A DNA stretch of 64,000 bases from Arcicella sp034931005 (GTDB lineage: Bacteria; Bacteroidota; Bacteroidia; Cytophagales; Spirosomataceae). Position 1 is the stretch's first letter. Every line of letters begins with the position of its first letter. Positions 28,801-35,872 of this stretch are shown here, one piece after another. The notes beneath the pieces were generated by a model, which saw nothing but the letters and a program-made list of their open reading frames with translations, was not told where the DNA came from and ran no database searches. Location of the stretch: the NCBI RefSeq assembly GCF_034931005.1, contig NZ_JAYGIN010000018.1:1-64000 (forward strand), read 5' to 3'. A program made the position numbers and the translations under genes.

Positions 28801-29065
28801 AGAAATGAATGTAATTGAATTAGTAGGTAATCCTAAAAATCAGTGGGCATTAGGGTATTTAGGCAAAAATTACATCATCTATACAGAAACGGCTGAGAGT
28901 ACGAGTTTAGATTTAACCAATTTCACAGGTGATTTTATCGTAAATTATATCAACCCCAAAGACGGAAAATTATTGGAAAATCCAGCAATAATTCAAGGGG
29001 GAAAAGCAGTAGAATTAAACGGTAAAAACGCAATGCCAACGGTAATATGGATTACAAAAAAGTAA
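25877..29065 (+). CDS. Secreted beta-helix plus barrel protein, unassigned enzyme family
   Basis: Start ATG 25877 gives a signal peptide (ending HSFSQ); the upstream in-frame GTG at 25865 lies in a repeat. The product is about 1062 aa. Residues about 60-540 have repeats typical of a right-handed parallel beta-helix (GDATQRIQSAIDFVANLP, GIVLRGFGKNETIILG, ISNVGIENLQLIS). Residues about 600-1000 look like a separate (beta/alpha) barrel: LAELTDWMKQNNVTVLDHNYG, GLWYDRRRDDHERI, VLIHQNYFQHNIIEAG, IGAEYTGPLHFVEFW, IDLIDIRYWHNQFNG. Between them sits an in-frame repeat (27512-27655). I believe relatives are annotated DUF4955/DUF6298 in pectin loci, unverified. A glycoside hydrolase or lyase acting on RG-II is likely by context only. 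Confidence 0.75.
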   Translation: MNKFLYLITFFVLTSTHSFSQKKKEQAPLSPIFLGDKGKLAYTPDAQGNRIPDFSYCGYMASEKSIPTIEAKVFVKSHKGDATQRIQSAIDFVANLPLDNNGFRGAVQLDKGQFEVKGNLQIRTSGIVLRGFGKNETIILGSGDSRETLINMKGKNDKTLENAVKITNAYVPVNAQKINVADISPFKIGDKIIIKRPSTKEWIEQLKTDHFGGGVTALGWKPNQRDLFWDRTITAINANEITLDVPLTTALDSIYGGGTVSNYTWNGRISNVGIENLQLISSYDKTNLKDEDHRWMAISFENVSDAWVRQTTFKHFAGSAVNILATAKRITVEDCISTEPISEIGGQRRYTFFTTGQQTLFQRIYTENGYHDFAVGYCATGPNAFVQCESKTPFSFSGTIDSWASGVLFDIVNVDGNAIRFANRGQDGQGAGWSAANSVLWQCSASMVECAKPPTAQNWAFGTWSQFAGDGHWEMSNEHIKPRSLFYAQLKDRLGNEVENRTFLMPTLTEASSSPKVEVAMGLTKNAVNQAFTLQEFIVGRMSSQVLPLSVSPQTIGVLPLSVSPQTIGVLPLSVSPQTIGRLSSVGTQTTAIMQIKNGWLVRGDEILTGRKQDVPWWSGVARPHGLATAKPHITRFVPGQTGTGLTDDLAELTDWMKQNNVTVLDHNYGLWYDRRRDDHERIRRMDGEVWTPFYELPFARSGQETAWDGLSKYDLTKYNKWYWSRLKQFADLADQKNLVLIHQNYFQHNIIEAGAHYADFPWRPANNINNTGFPEPVPYAGDKRIFMAEQFYDISHPIRRKIHRDYIRKCLSNFAENSGVIQLIGAEYTGPLHFVEFWIDVIREWEKETGKKVTIGLSTTKDVQDAILADKIRSKTIDLIDIRYWHNQFNGTIYEPKGGQNLAPRQHARLLNPKRSSFEQIYKAVHEYRQKFPEKAVIYSSDSFESNGWAVFMAGGSLANLPQNLPPDFLKNTSEMNVIELVGNPKNQWALGYLGKNYIIYTETAESTSLDLTNFTGDFIVNYINPKDGKLLENPAIIQGGKAVELNGKNAMPTVIWITKK
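27512..27655. repeat. In-frame tandem 36-bp repeat with inverted fourth copy inside a CDS
   Basis: Three direct 36-base units (27512-27547, 27548-27583, 27584-27619) encode VLPLSVSPQTIG three times. A reverse-complement unit follows at about 27620-27655, reading CTGTGGGGACACAGACAACG. The core TGTCTGTG..CACAGAC resembles the intergenic ACAGACT palindromes. All units are multiples of three, so the reading frame is kept. Confidence 0.92.
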
Positions 29066-29118
29066 CACAGACTTTAGTCTGTAAATGAAAATTGGGTACA
29101 GACTAAAGTCTGTGTTAC
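29062..29118. repeat. Stop-codon-anchored palindrome, copy 2
   Basis: Two 22-base arms (29062-29083 and 29097-29118; core ACAGACTTTAGTCTGT) are separated by 13 bases. The TAA of GTAACAC at 29063-29065 is the stop codon of the beta-helix gene. The next gene starts at 29134. Confidence 0.9.
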
Positions 29119-29133
29119 TAAAAAACCTTAAAA

Positions 29134-30528
29134 ATGACCAATAAAATAATCACCATTTTCCTCTTTGGGATTCTCATTTTATCACAAAATATTTTTGCCC
29201 AACCCTTACCTGATTTACAGGTTTCGCCCAACAAACGTTTTTTACAAACCAAAGACGGCAAACCATTTTTCTGGTTAGGAGATACAGGTTGGCTTTTGTT
29301 CTCAAAACTTACCAGAGAAGAAGCTATTCAATATTTAGACGACCGAAAAGCCAAAGGTTTTAATGTAATTCAAGCGATGGGCTTGCATACTTTGGGCGTT
29401 GTAAATATGTACGGAGATTCTGCTTTGGTGGGAAAAAATATTGCAAAACCAAAAATTACCAAGGGTGATTCTTTTACTGATGCTACTCAATATGACTTCT
29501 GGAATCATGTTGATTTTGTGATAGAACAAGCCGAAAAAAGAGGAATCTATATTGGTTTTGTACCAGTTTGGGGCGGAAACGTAAAAGATGGTCGTGTAAC
29601 TGAAAATCAAGCTAAAAGCTATGCTGAATTTTTAGCAAAAAGATATGCAAAACGCAGTAATATTATTTGGTTGAACGGTGGCGATATTAAAGGAAGTGAG
29701 TCGATAAATATTTGGAATGTTATCGGAAATACGCTTCGTAAAATTGACAAAAAACATTTAATTACCTTTCACCCAAGAGGACGTTCTTCTTCATCTGAAT
29801 GGTTTCATCAAGAAAAATGGATGGACTTTAATATGGTACAATCGGGTCATAGGACGTATGCACAGGATACTTCGGCAAATGAAAAATTACATTATGGCGA
29901 AGACAATTGGAAATATATCAAAACGGATTATGAACTCCGTCCTACATTGCCAACAATTGACGGAGAACCGTCTTATGAAGGTATTCCGCACGGTTTACAC
30001 GATGTTACACAACCTCGGTGGACGGCTGCTGATGTGCGTCGATATGGCTATTGGTCGGTTTTTGCAGGAGCATTTGGTTATACTTACGGACAAAATTCAG
30101 TGATGCAAATGTTTAGAACCCTTACCAATGAAGATACGTCTTTTGGACCATTAGAAATTTGGTCAGAAGGCATAAAAGCAGTAGGTTCTGGACAAATACA
30201 ATATTTGAAAAAACTATTCTTATCAAAACCTTATTTTGAGCGAATTCCAGACCAAAGTTTAGTCGTGAATCAAGGCGAAAAGTATGATTATATTGTGGCA
30301 ACTCGTGGTAAAAAATATGCTTTTTTATACACTTATACAGGACGAAATTTTACGGTTAATTTAGGAAAAATAGAAGGTAACTCTTTGAAGGCAACTTGGT
30401 ATAATCCAAGAAATGGAAAAGGAATGATGATTGGAAGTTTTCCTAACAAGGGAACAAGAGAATTTAATCCACCTGCCGAACCCAAAGATGGAAATGATTG
30501 GGTTTTAATTTTATCCTCTGTACAATAA
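29134..30528 (+). CDS. Secreted GH140-type beta-D-apiosidase (DUF4038)
   Basis: This 464-aa secreted TIM-barrel (signal peptide ending NIFAQ) has the DUF4038 pattern: VSPNKRFLQTKDGKPFFWLGDTGWLLF, FNVIQAMGLHT, IYIGFVPVWGGN. The likely acid/base is D184 in IIWLNGGDIKGS and the nucleophile E278 in LPTIDGEPSYEGI. A C-terminal beta domain (about 375-460) ends with ATWYNPRNGKGMMIG, a collagen-binding-like module. Length and both catalytic positions agree with GH140, the family that releases apiose from RG-II side chains. It sits between the beta-helix protein and a GH43-like protein in the plus-strand run. This is the strongest single marker that the locus targets RG-II. Other DUF4038 activities remain possible. 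Confidence 0.85.
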   Translation: MTNKIITIFLFGILILSQNIFAQPLPDLQVSPNKRFLQTKDGKPFFWLGDTGWLLFSKLTREEAIQYLDDRKAKGFNVIQAMGLHTLGVVNMYGDSALVGKNIAKPKITKGDSFTDATQYDFWNHVDFVIEQAEKRGIYIGFVPVWGGNVKDGRVTENQAKSYAEFLAKRYAKRSNIIWLNGGDIKGSESINIWNVIGNTLRKIDKKHLITFHPRGRSSSSEWFHQEKWMDFNMVQSGHRTYAQDTSANEKLHYGEDNWKYIKTDYELRPTLPTIDGEPSYEGIPHGLHDVTQPRWTAADVRRYGYWSVFAGAFGYTYGQNSVMQMFRTLTNEDTSFGPLEIWSEGIKAVGSGQIQYLKKLFLSKPYFERIPDQSLVVNQGEKYDYIVATRGKKYAFLYTYTGRNFTVNLGKIEGNSLKATWYNPRNGKGMMIGSFPNKGTREFNPPAEPKDGNDWVLILSSVQ

Positions 30529-30542
30529 GTAGAACATTACCC

Positions 30543-31637
30543 ATGAAAAAATATCTTTTACTGATTACAATTTTATTAAGTTTTAAAACCTTTGCCCAAC
30601 CCTCAAAAGTGGTTTCGCAAGAGAAAATGAATGCACTTTATCAGGAAATAAAAACGCCTTATAAATACGGTTTGGTACTCACTCCTTCCGATAATTCTTT
30701 AAAGATGGATTGTCCGACGGTTTTCAGAAAAGGCAAAAAATGGTACATGACTTATCTGACTTTTGGGGGAAGAGGTTATGAAACATGGCTTGCCAAAAGT
30801 AATGATTTATTAAATTGGAAGTCAATCGGGCGAATTATGTCCTTCACCGATTCCACCGAATGGGACGGTAATCAAAAAGCAGGATATTTGGCTCTACAGG
30901 ACATTAATTGGGGCGGTTCATACCAACTCAATAAGTATAAAGGCAACTATTGGATGTCCTATTTTGGGGGTAAATCTGCTGGTTATGAGGCTGGCGATTT
31001 GTCGATTGGTATTGCTCATACTACTCAAAATCCAAGTAAAGTACACGAATGGGAACGTCTAAAATCGCCCGTTTTGACCTCCCAAGATAAAGATGTGCGT
31101 TGGTGGGAAAATCGAAAACTATTTAAAAGTACAGTCATCGAAGACAAAGACCGTTTGACGGGTCATCAGTTTGTGATGTACTATAATGCTAATGGAGATT
31201 CGGCGATGAATAACAAAAAAACACGTTGGTTTGAACGCATCGGCATAGCAGTTTCTGACAATATGACTACTTGGCAACGCATGATTACCGACCCAATTGT
31301 GCATCATCCCGTTGGCATTACGGGCGACCCAGTGATTCAAAAAATCGGAGATATTTACGTGATGTTTTACTTTGGAGCGTTCTGGAAAGACCGAAAAGGC
31401 TCATTTAATCGCTTTGCCGCTTCGTATAATTTAACCGATTGGACAGATTGGAACGGTGATAATTTAGTAGAATCTTCTGAAAATTACGATAATCTATACG
31501 CTCATAAATCTTACGTTGTGAAACACAAAGGCGTAGTTTATCATTTTTATTGTGCCGTAAATAAAGACGACCAACGAGGTATTGCCATTGCCACATCCAA
31601 AGATTTAGGGAAAAGTAATAAGGCGTTTGTGAAATAA
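30543..31637 (+). CDS. Secreted GH43-like five-bladed beta-propeller glycosidase
   Basis: ATG 30543 starts a clean signal peptide (ending KTFAQ); a longer frame from 30498 only reads through the gap. The product is 364 aa. Propeller blades are visible as KMDCPTVFRKGKKWYMTYLTF, YETWLAKSNDLLNWK, YKGNYWMSYFGGKSAGYEAG, GDPVIQKIGDIYVMFYF and YAHKSYVVKHKGVVYHFY. The acidic residues at blade starts (D in DCPTVF, E in YEAG, D in GDPVI) fit the GH43/GH32 superfamily triad. GH43 members are mostly arabinofuranosidases or xylosidases, but this variant could act on another RG-II sugar. It is followed by a long inverted repeat and a 512-bp gap before the next gene. Confidence 0.75.
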   Translation: MKKYLLLITILLSFKTFAQPSKVVSQEKMNALYQEIKTPYKYGLVLTPSDNSLKMDCPTVFRKGKKWYMTYLTFGGRGYETWLAKSNDLLNWKSIGRIMSFTDSTEWDGNQKAGYLALQDINWGGSYQLNKYKGNYWMSYFGGKSAGYEAGDLSIGIAHTTQNPSKVHEWERLKSPVLTSQDKDVRWWENRKLFKSTVIEDKDRLTGHQFVMYYNANGDSAMNNKKTRWFERIGIAVSDNMTTWQRMITDPIVHHPVGITGDPVIQKIGDIYVMFYFGAFWKDRKGSFNRFAASYNLTDWTDWNGDNLVESSENYDNLYAHKSYVVKHKGVVYHFYCAVNKDDQRGIAIATSKDLGKSNKAFVK

Positions 31638-31680
31638 CAAACGGAACTATGTAGAATTTGGCGGAATTGTCCTCGACTAC

Positions 31681-31754
31681 CCGCTGACAGGGTTTTCAAC
31701 CGCTGTCAGGGGTATGTACGAATCCCTGACAGCGGTTGAAAACCCTGTCAGCGG
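31681..31754. repeat. Perfect inverted repeat with 31-bp arms (CGCTGACAGGG family)
   Basis: The arms at 31681-31711 and 31724-31754 are perfectly complementary, with a 12-base spacer. Each arm contains CGCTGACAGGGTTTTCAACC or its complement. The RNA would form a very stable hairpin without a U-run. It is a relative of 38646-38680 and, more distantly, 2060-2138. Confidence 0.92.
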
Positions 31755-31854
31755 ATGTTCGCCAAATATTGAATAGTTACAATAATAAATTGCACTATTT
31801 AAATCTATTCATGTTGCAATAGAATGGAACTATAAACTATTTGGCACATGATAA

Positions 31855-31945
31855 AAAATTAGGACACAGATTTTGACAGATTTTAGTAAATTTTATCTGT
31901 GAAAATCTGTGTTGGAACATCTGTGGAATCCGTGTACTAATATTT
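31855..31945. repeat. Degenerate ACACAGAT-type repeat
   Basis: Words GGACACAGATTTTGACAGAT and ATCTGTGAAAATCTGTGTTG form an imperfect inverted repeat. The family also occurs at 1-120 and 16478-16582. Confidence 0.55.
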
Positions 31946-32149
31946 GTACCAAATTGTTTATAGTTACGAAACAGAATCCTTTCAAAACCTTATTTATCTA
32001 CGAATCTTTCCTCAAAAAACACCCCAAATTATCTAAGACAACATTGTATAATACATTGAGAAAATGGTACAAACAAAGGTTTGGTCAGTCGGCTATCTTT
32101 GTGATTCAATTTATACTTTTTTTGCCATATTTTTCGGTGATATTATTAG

Positions 32150-34675
32150 ATGAAAATTCCTTTTATCAAAACACTCGTTGCTTTTTGTAACGTTTTTTTT
32201 GTATTCTGTTTTGTTAGTTTTGGACAAAGTGTTGAAATTTGGGTTTCAACAACAGGTTTGGATACTAACAGCGGTACAAAAGATAAACCGTTGGCAAGCC
32301 TCAATATGGCATTGCGAAAGGTCAGGGAGTTGCGTCGTGTGTCGGATGCATCAATTGTACAAGGTGTACATATTTATCTTAAAAATGGTTTTTATCCATT
32401 AACAGAAACGGTATTTATCAGACCCGAAGATTCGGGTAATGCTGATAGTCCAACCATTATTTCTTCTGCACCAAATGAACAGGCTATTTTAAGTGGTGGA
32501 GTTGCCATAAAATCATGGCGAAAACTTACTGAAAAATTAATTGGATTACCTAAGGAGGCAGTCGGTAAGGTTTGGATTGCCGATGTGCCAAATTGGGATG
32601 GAAGACCCCTTGAATTCAGACAGTTATGGGTCAACAGTCGGAAAGGGGTTCGGGCAAAAGATACGCCAAAATCTGCAATGAATAGAATTTTATCGTGGAA
32701 TAGAAAAGAAGAATATTGTTGGATTCCAACGCCAAAATTTGATGGCATAGCCAAGGAGTCTGAGGTAGAAATGTTCATTCATCAATGGTGGGAAATTGCC
32801 AATTTGAGAATAAAAAACATTGATATTCAGGGCGATAGCACAAAATTGACCTTTCATCAACCCGAAAGCCGTATTCAGTCGGAACACCCTTGGCCTGCTC
32901 CTTGGATTTCAAAAGAAACAGGAAATTCTGCTTATTATTTAACTAATGCCATTCAATTTTTGAATGAAGCAGGCGAATGGTTTTTGGATAGAAAAGCCAA
33001 TAAAATTTATTACTTACCTCTACCTCATGAAAATATGCAAGAAGCAACCGCCATTGCTCCTGCATTAGAAACGCTTCTAAAAATCGAAGGGACAATTGAC
33101 CATCCTGTTTCGTATATTTTCTTCCAAAATTTAGCTTTTCAACACAGCACTTGGTTACGTCCTTCCACACACGGACACGTTCCGCATCAGGCTGGAATGT
33201 ATATGTTGGATGCTTATAAACTGAAAATTGCAGGTACGCCCGACAAAAAGACCTTAGAAAATCAGGCTTGGGTGGGTCGCCCAGCGGCGGCGGTACAATC
33301 GTCTTTTTCCAATCATGTTAATGTTGAAAATTGTAGTTTTGAACATCTTGCTTCCACAGGTTTGGATTTTCATAAAGGTGTTTTTGACAATAAAATCAAG
33401 GGAAATTTATTCAAAGATATTGGCGGAACGGGGATTCAAGTAGGCGTTTTTTCGGATGAATCTACCGAAATACATTTGCCTTATAATCCGAGTGATTCGA
33501 GAGAAATTACGAATAATGTGGTCATTTCTAATAACCTTATTACCGATGTTAGCAATGAAGATTGGGGCTGTGTGGGTATTGGAGCAGGTTTTGTAAGCGG
33601 AATTAACATCGAACATAACGAAATTAATAACGTTTCTTATTCGGGAATTAGCATGGGTTGGGGTTGGACTCGCACGGTAAATGCAATGAAAAATAATCGA
33701 ATTTTTGCTAATAAAATTCATCACTACGGAAAGCATAATTACGACTGTGCTGGCATTTATACGTTATCGGCTCAGCCGAATACTATCATTGCCGAAAACT
33801 ACATCGACAGCATTTATAAAGCTCCGTTTGCTCACATTCCAAACCATTGGTTTTATTTATATACCGATGAAGGCTCGTCGTACATGACGATAAAAGACAA
33901 TTGGACACCTTCTGAAAAATATCTCCAAAATGCCAATGGTCCGGGAAATACTTGGGAAAATAACGGTTCGTTGGTGGTAGATTCTATCAAGCAAAAAGCG
34001 GGATTGCAGAAACCATTCCGTCAATTATTACAATCCAACGTTTCGGCAGATAAAAATTGGCTCATCAACAAAGAAAAGCCCGTCGTTATTGAGTTGATTG
34101 TAGATGCAAAACAACCTTTCGATTTACAAACATTGAAGGCAATTATGGCAAAAAGTAAGGTCAAGAAAGAAGCCTTATTTCAATGGGAAAATCACTACGT
34201 TATTTTCGATAAAGTACAGGATTTGTTTTTGCTTCGGGAACGTTTGAAAACGGCTTTTCCATTGGTAAAAATCAAAACCTATGATGATTATTTCTACGAA
34301 TTTAATCGAGAAAATTGTGGTGAAAAACCCTCTACAAAAGAGCAAACGCATATTGTATTAACCGCCAATTTAGTGGCTGATACAACGCTTCAACGTGAAT
34401 ATTTAACCTACCATGCCAACCAATTTAAGGATTGGGCAGAGGTTTCCAAAGGCTTTTGCAAAGCAGATTTTCAGCAATTATTGATTTATAAAAATGGTCG
34501 CCAATTGATGCTAATTATTAGCATTCCGAAGGGCGAAAGTTTAGATAAACTCAATCCCAAAACCACTGAAAATAATCCACGAGTAAACGATTGGAATACC
34601 TTAATGCAAAAATATCAAGAAGGTATTGAAGGCAAAAAAAAAGGCGAAACGTGGGTGTTTTTGAAAGAAATATGA
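32150..34675 (+). CDS. GH141-type beta-helix glycosidase fused to a mutarotase domain
   Basis: This is an 841-aa secreted protein (signal ending VSFGQ). Residues about 28-620 are a right-handed parallel beta-helix of the GH141 type, the family of the RG-II alpha-L-fucosidase: VSTTGLDTNSGTKDKPLASL, ILSGGVAIKSWRKL, then GIQVGVFSDES, GINIEHNEINNVSYSGISMGW and DCAGIYTLSAQPNTIIAENYI. Residues about 733-841 match L-rhamnose/L-fucose mutarotases (COG3254). Y751 and H755 in YLTYH correspond to the catalytic Tyr/His pair, followed by LIYKNGRQLMLIISI and NPRVNDWNTLMQKYQEG and the ending GETWVFLKEI. Residues about 630-720 may be a second, degenerate copy of that fold. Fusion would couple sugar release to anomer interconversion in the periplasm. 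The GH141 assignment is by pattern, not search. Confidence 0.78.
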   Translation: MKIPFIKTLVAFCNVFFVFCFVSFGQSVEIWVSTTGLDTNSGTKDKPLASLNMALRKVRELRRVSDASIVQGVHIYLKNGFYPLTETVFIRPEDSGNADSPTIISSAPNEQAILSGGVAIKSWRKLTEKLIGLPKEAVGKVWIADVPNWDGRPLEFRQLWVNSRKGVRAKDTPKSAMNRILSWNRKEEYCWIPTPKFDGIAKESEVEMFIHQWWEIANLRIKNIDIQGDSTKLTFHQPESRIQSEHPWPAPWISKETGNSAYYLTNAIQFLNEAGEWFLDRKANKIYYLPLPHENMQEATAIAPALETLLKIEGTIDHPVSYIFFQNLAFQHSTWLRPSTHGHVPHQAGMYMLDAYKLKIAGTPDKKTLENQAWVGRPAAAVQSSFSNHVNVENCSFEHLASTGLDFHKGVFDNKIKGNLFKDIGGTGIQVGVFSDESTEIHLPYNPSDSREITNNVVISNNLITDVSNEDWGCVGIGAGFVSGINIEHNEINNVSYSGISMGWGWTRTVNAMKNNRIFANKIHHYGKHNYDCAGIYTLSAQPNTIIAENYIDSIYKAPFAHIPNHWFYLYTDEGSSYMTIKDNWTPSEKYLQNANGPGNTWENNGSLVVDSIKQKAGLQKPFRQLLQSNVSADKNWLINKEKPVVIELIVDAKQPFDLQTLKAIMAKSKVKKEALFQWENHYVIFDKVQDLFLLRERLKTAFPLVKIKTYDDYFYEFNRENCGEKPSTKEQTHIVLTANLVADTTLQREYLTYHANQFKDWAEVSKGFCKADFQQLLIYKNGRQLMLIISIPKGESLDKLNPKTTENNPRVNDWNTLMQKYQEGIEGKKKGETWVFLKEI

Positions 34676-34762
34676 GTTGGATTAACTTCCCGAAAGTTCT
34701 AAAACTTTCGGGAAGTTCAACTACAAAAAAGGCGAAACGTGGGTGTTTTTGAAGGAGATATA
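34637..34762 (+). repeat. Duplicated gene 3' end flanking a hairpin insertion
   Basis: The last codons of the GH141-mutarotase gene (KKGETWVFLKEI plus stop) occur twice: at about 34637-34675, and again as a non-coding copy at about 34725-34762, with synonymous differences and a TAA instead of TGA. Between them is a perfect 15-bp stem (34684-34698 / 34703-34717; AACTTCCCGAAAGTT) with a 4-base loop. This looks like insertion or slippage that duplicated the gene end. Confidence 0.88.
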
Positions 34763-34786
34763 AACCTAATTAACCAATAAAATTAT

Positions 34787-35872
34787 ATGTTAAAAATAGC
34801 CATTTTAGGATTAGGCGAAGGCAGAAGTACCATGTCGGCGGCGTTAAATAGTTCCAAACTTGAACTCATAAGTGTGTGTGATTTGAGTGCAGAATTATGC
34901 CAAAAACGTGCGAAAGAATTTGATTTTCACCATTATACTACTGAATATCAAGACCTTTTAGACGATTCCAGAATTGATATAATTGCTATTTATACACCTG
35001 ATAAATTTCATGCTACGCACATAAAACAAGCCTTATTGCATGGAAAACACGTGGTTTGTACCAAACCTTTAATTGATAATTTGGCAGATGCCAAGGAAAT
35101 AGTTCAGTTGTGCGAGCAAACAGGTAAGAAAGTATTTGTGGGTCAAAGTTCTCGTTTTTTTGAACCTGCCAAAAGGCAACGTGCCGATTTTGAAGGTGGT
35201 TTAATTGGCGATTTAATTACGATTGAAGCCCATTATCATGCAGACCATCGTTGGTTTTTGGAAAAAAGTTGGTCTTTGGAAAATGCTTTCAAATGGCTGT
35301 ATGGCGGTTTGAGCCACCCCGTTGATTTTATTCGTTGGTATATGCCCAATATTCAAGAAGTGATGGGCTACGGAATGTTGAGTGCCAACGGTGTAAAAAA
35401 TGGCTTGAAAAATCCAGACACAATGCACTTTATTTTTAAGGCTACCGATGGAAAAATTGCACGGGTAAGCGGTTGTTATACAGGGCCTACTCAGCCAACC
35501 ATGCGAGATAGCGGAATGAGTTGTATTTTGAGAGGAACGGAAGGGGCATCGCAAGCAGATTATCATGAACTCAGATATGCTATTACGGATAAAACGGGCG
35601 AAGAACGGGTCATTGCTTTTGGTGACAATTACCTCAAACATTATTTCCGTTTTGAAGGGCAAAGTCATCATGCGGGCGAGTATCAAAATTACCTCGAATA
35701 CTTCGTTGATTGCATAGAAAACGACAAAACTGCTTATCCAGATATTCAAGAAGGCATCGGAACGGTAGCACTTTTACAAGCAATGGATAAGTCATTACTG
35801 ACAGGTTTACCTGTGAAAATTGTGGATATTTTAAATGAATATGGACTAAGTTTTCAGCATACAATTTCATGA
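34787..35872 (+). CDS. Gfo/Idh/MocA-family oxidoreductase, candidate D-apiose dehydrogenase
   Basis: This 361-aa cytosolic NAD(P)-dependent dehydrogenase has no signal peptide, unlike the preceding genes. The Rossmann start is ILGLGEGRSTMSAALNSS, with the nucleotide-discriminating acid in SVCDLS. The EKP-like catalytic lysine is in HVVCTKPLIDN, and the substrate-domain motif is YGGLSHPVDFIRWY with the catalytic histidine. Its stop overlaps the ATG of the GH78 gene by 4 bases, so the two are translationally coupled. In known D-apiose catabolism the first enzyme, oxidising apiose to its lactone, is of this family. Because a GH140 enzyme and an RLP/kinase pair share the locus, that role is my leading inference. 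Other sugar dehydrogenase roles remain open. Confidence 0.85.
   Translation: MLKIAILGLGEGRSTMSAALNSSKLELISVCDLSAELCQKRAKEFDFHHYTTEYQDLLDDSRIDIIAIYTPDKFHATHIKQALLHGKHVVCTKPLIDNLADAKEIVQLCEQTGKKVFVGQSSRFFEPAKRQRADFEGGLIGDLITIEAHYHADHRWFLEKSWSLENAFKWLYGGLSHPVDFIRWYMPNIQEVMGYGMLSANGVKNGLKNPDTMHFIFKATDGKIARVSGCYTGPTQPTMRDSGMSCILRGTEGASQADYHELRYAITDKTGEERVIAFGDNYLKHYFRFEGQSHHAGEYQNYLEYFVDCIENDKTAYPDIQEGIGTVALLQAMDKSLLTGLPVKIVDILNEYGLSFQHTIS

Larger units (their letters stand above)
31638..32149. other. Gene-free gap with two palindromic repeats
   Basis: This 512-bp stretch contains the 31-bp-arm inverted repeat (31681-31754) and an ACACAGAT-type repeat (about 31855-31945). AT-rich sequence follows up to the GH141 gene. 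An open frame at 31909-32190 starts within the repeat, has no homology I recognise and overlaps the next gene, so it is not called. Confidence 0.6.

Noticed and set aside
31909..32190. A 93-aa ORF before the GH141 gene
   Set aside because: It starts inside a degenerate repeat, overlaps the real gene and shows no recognisable domain.
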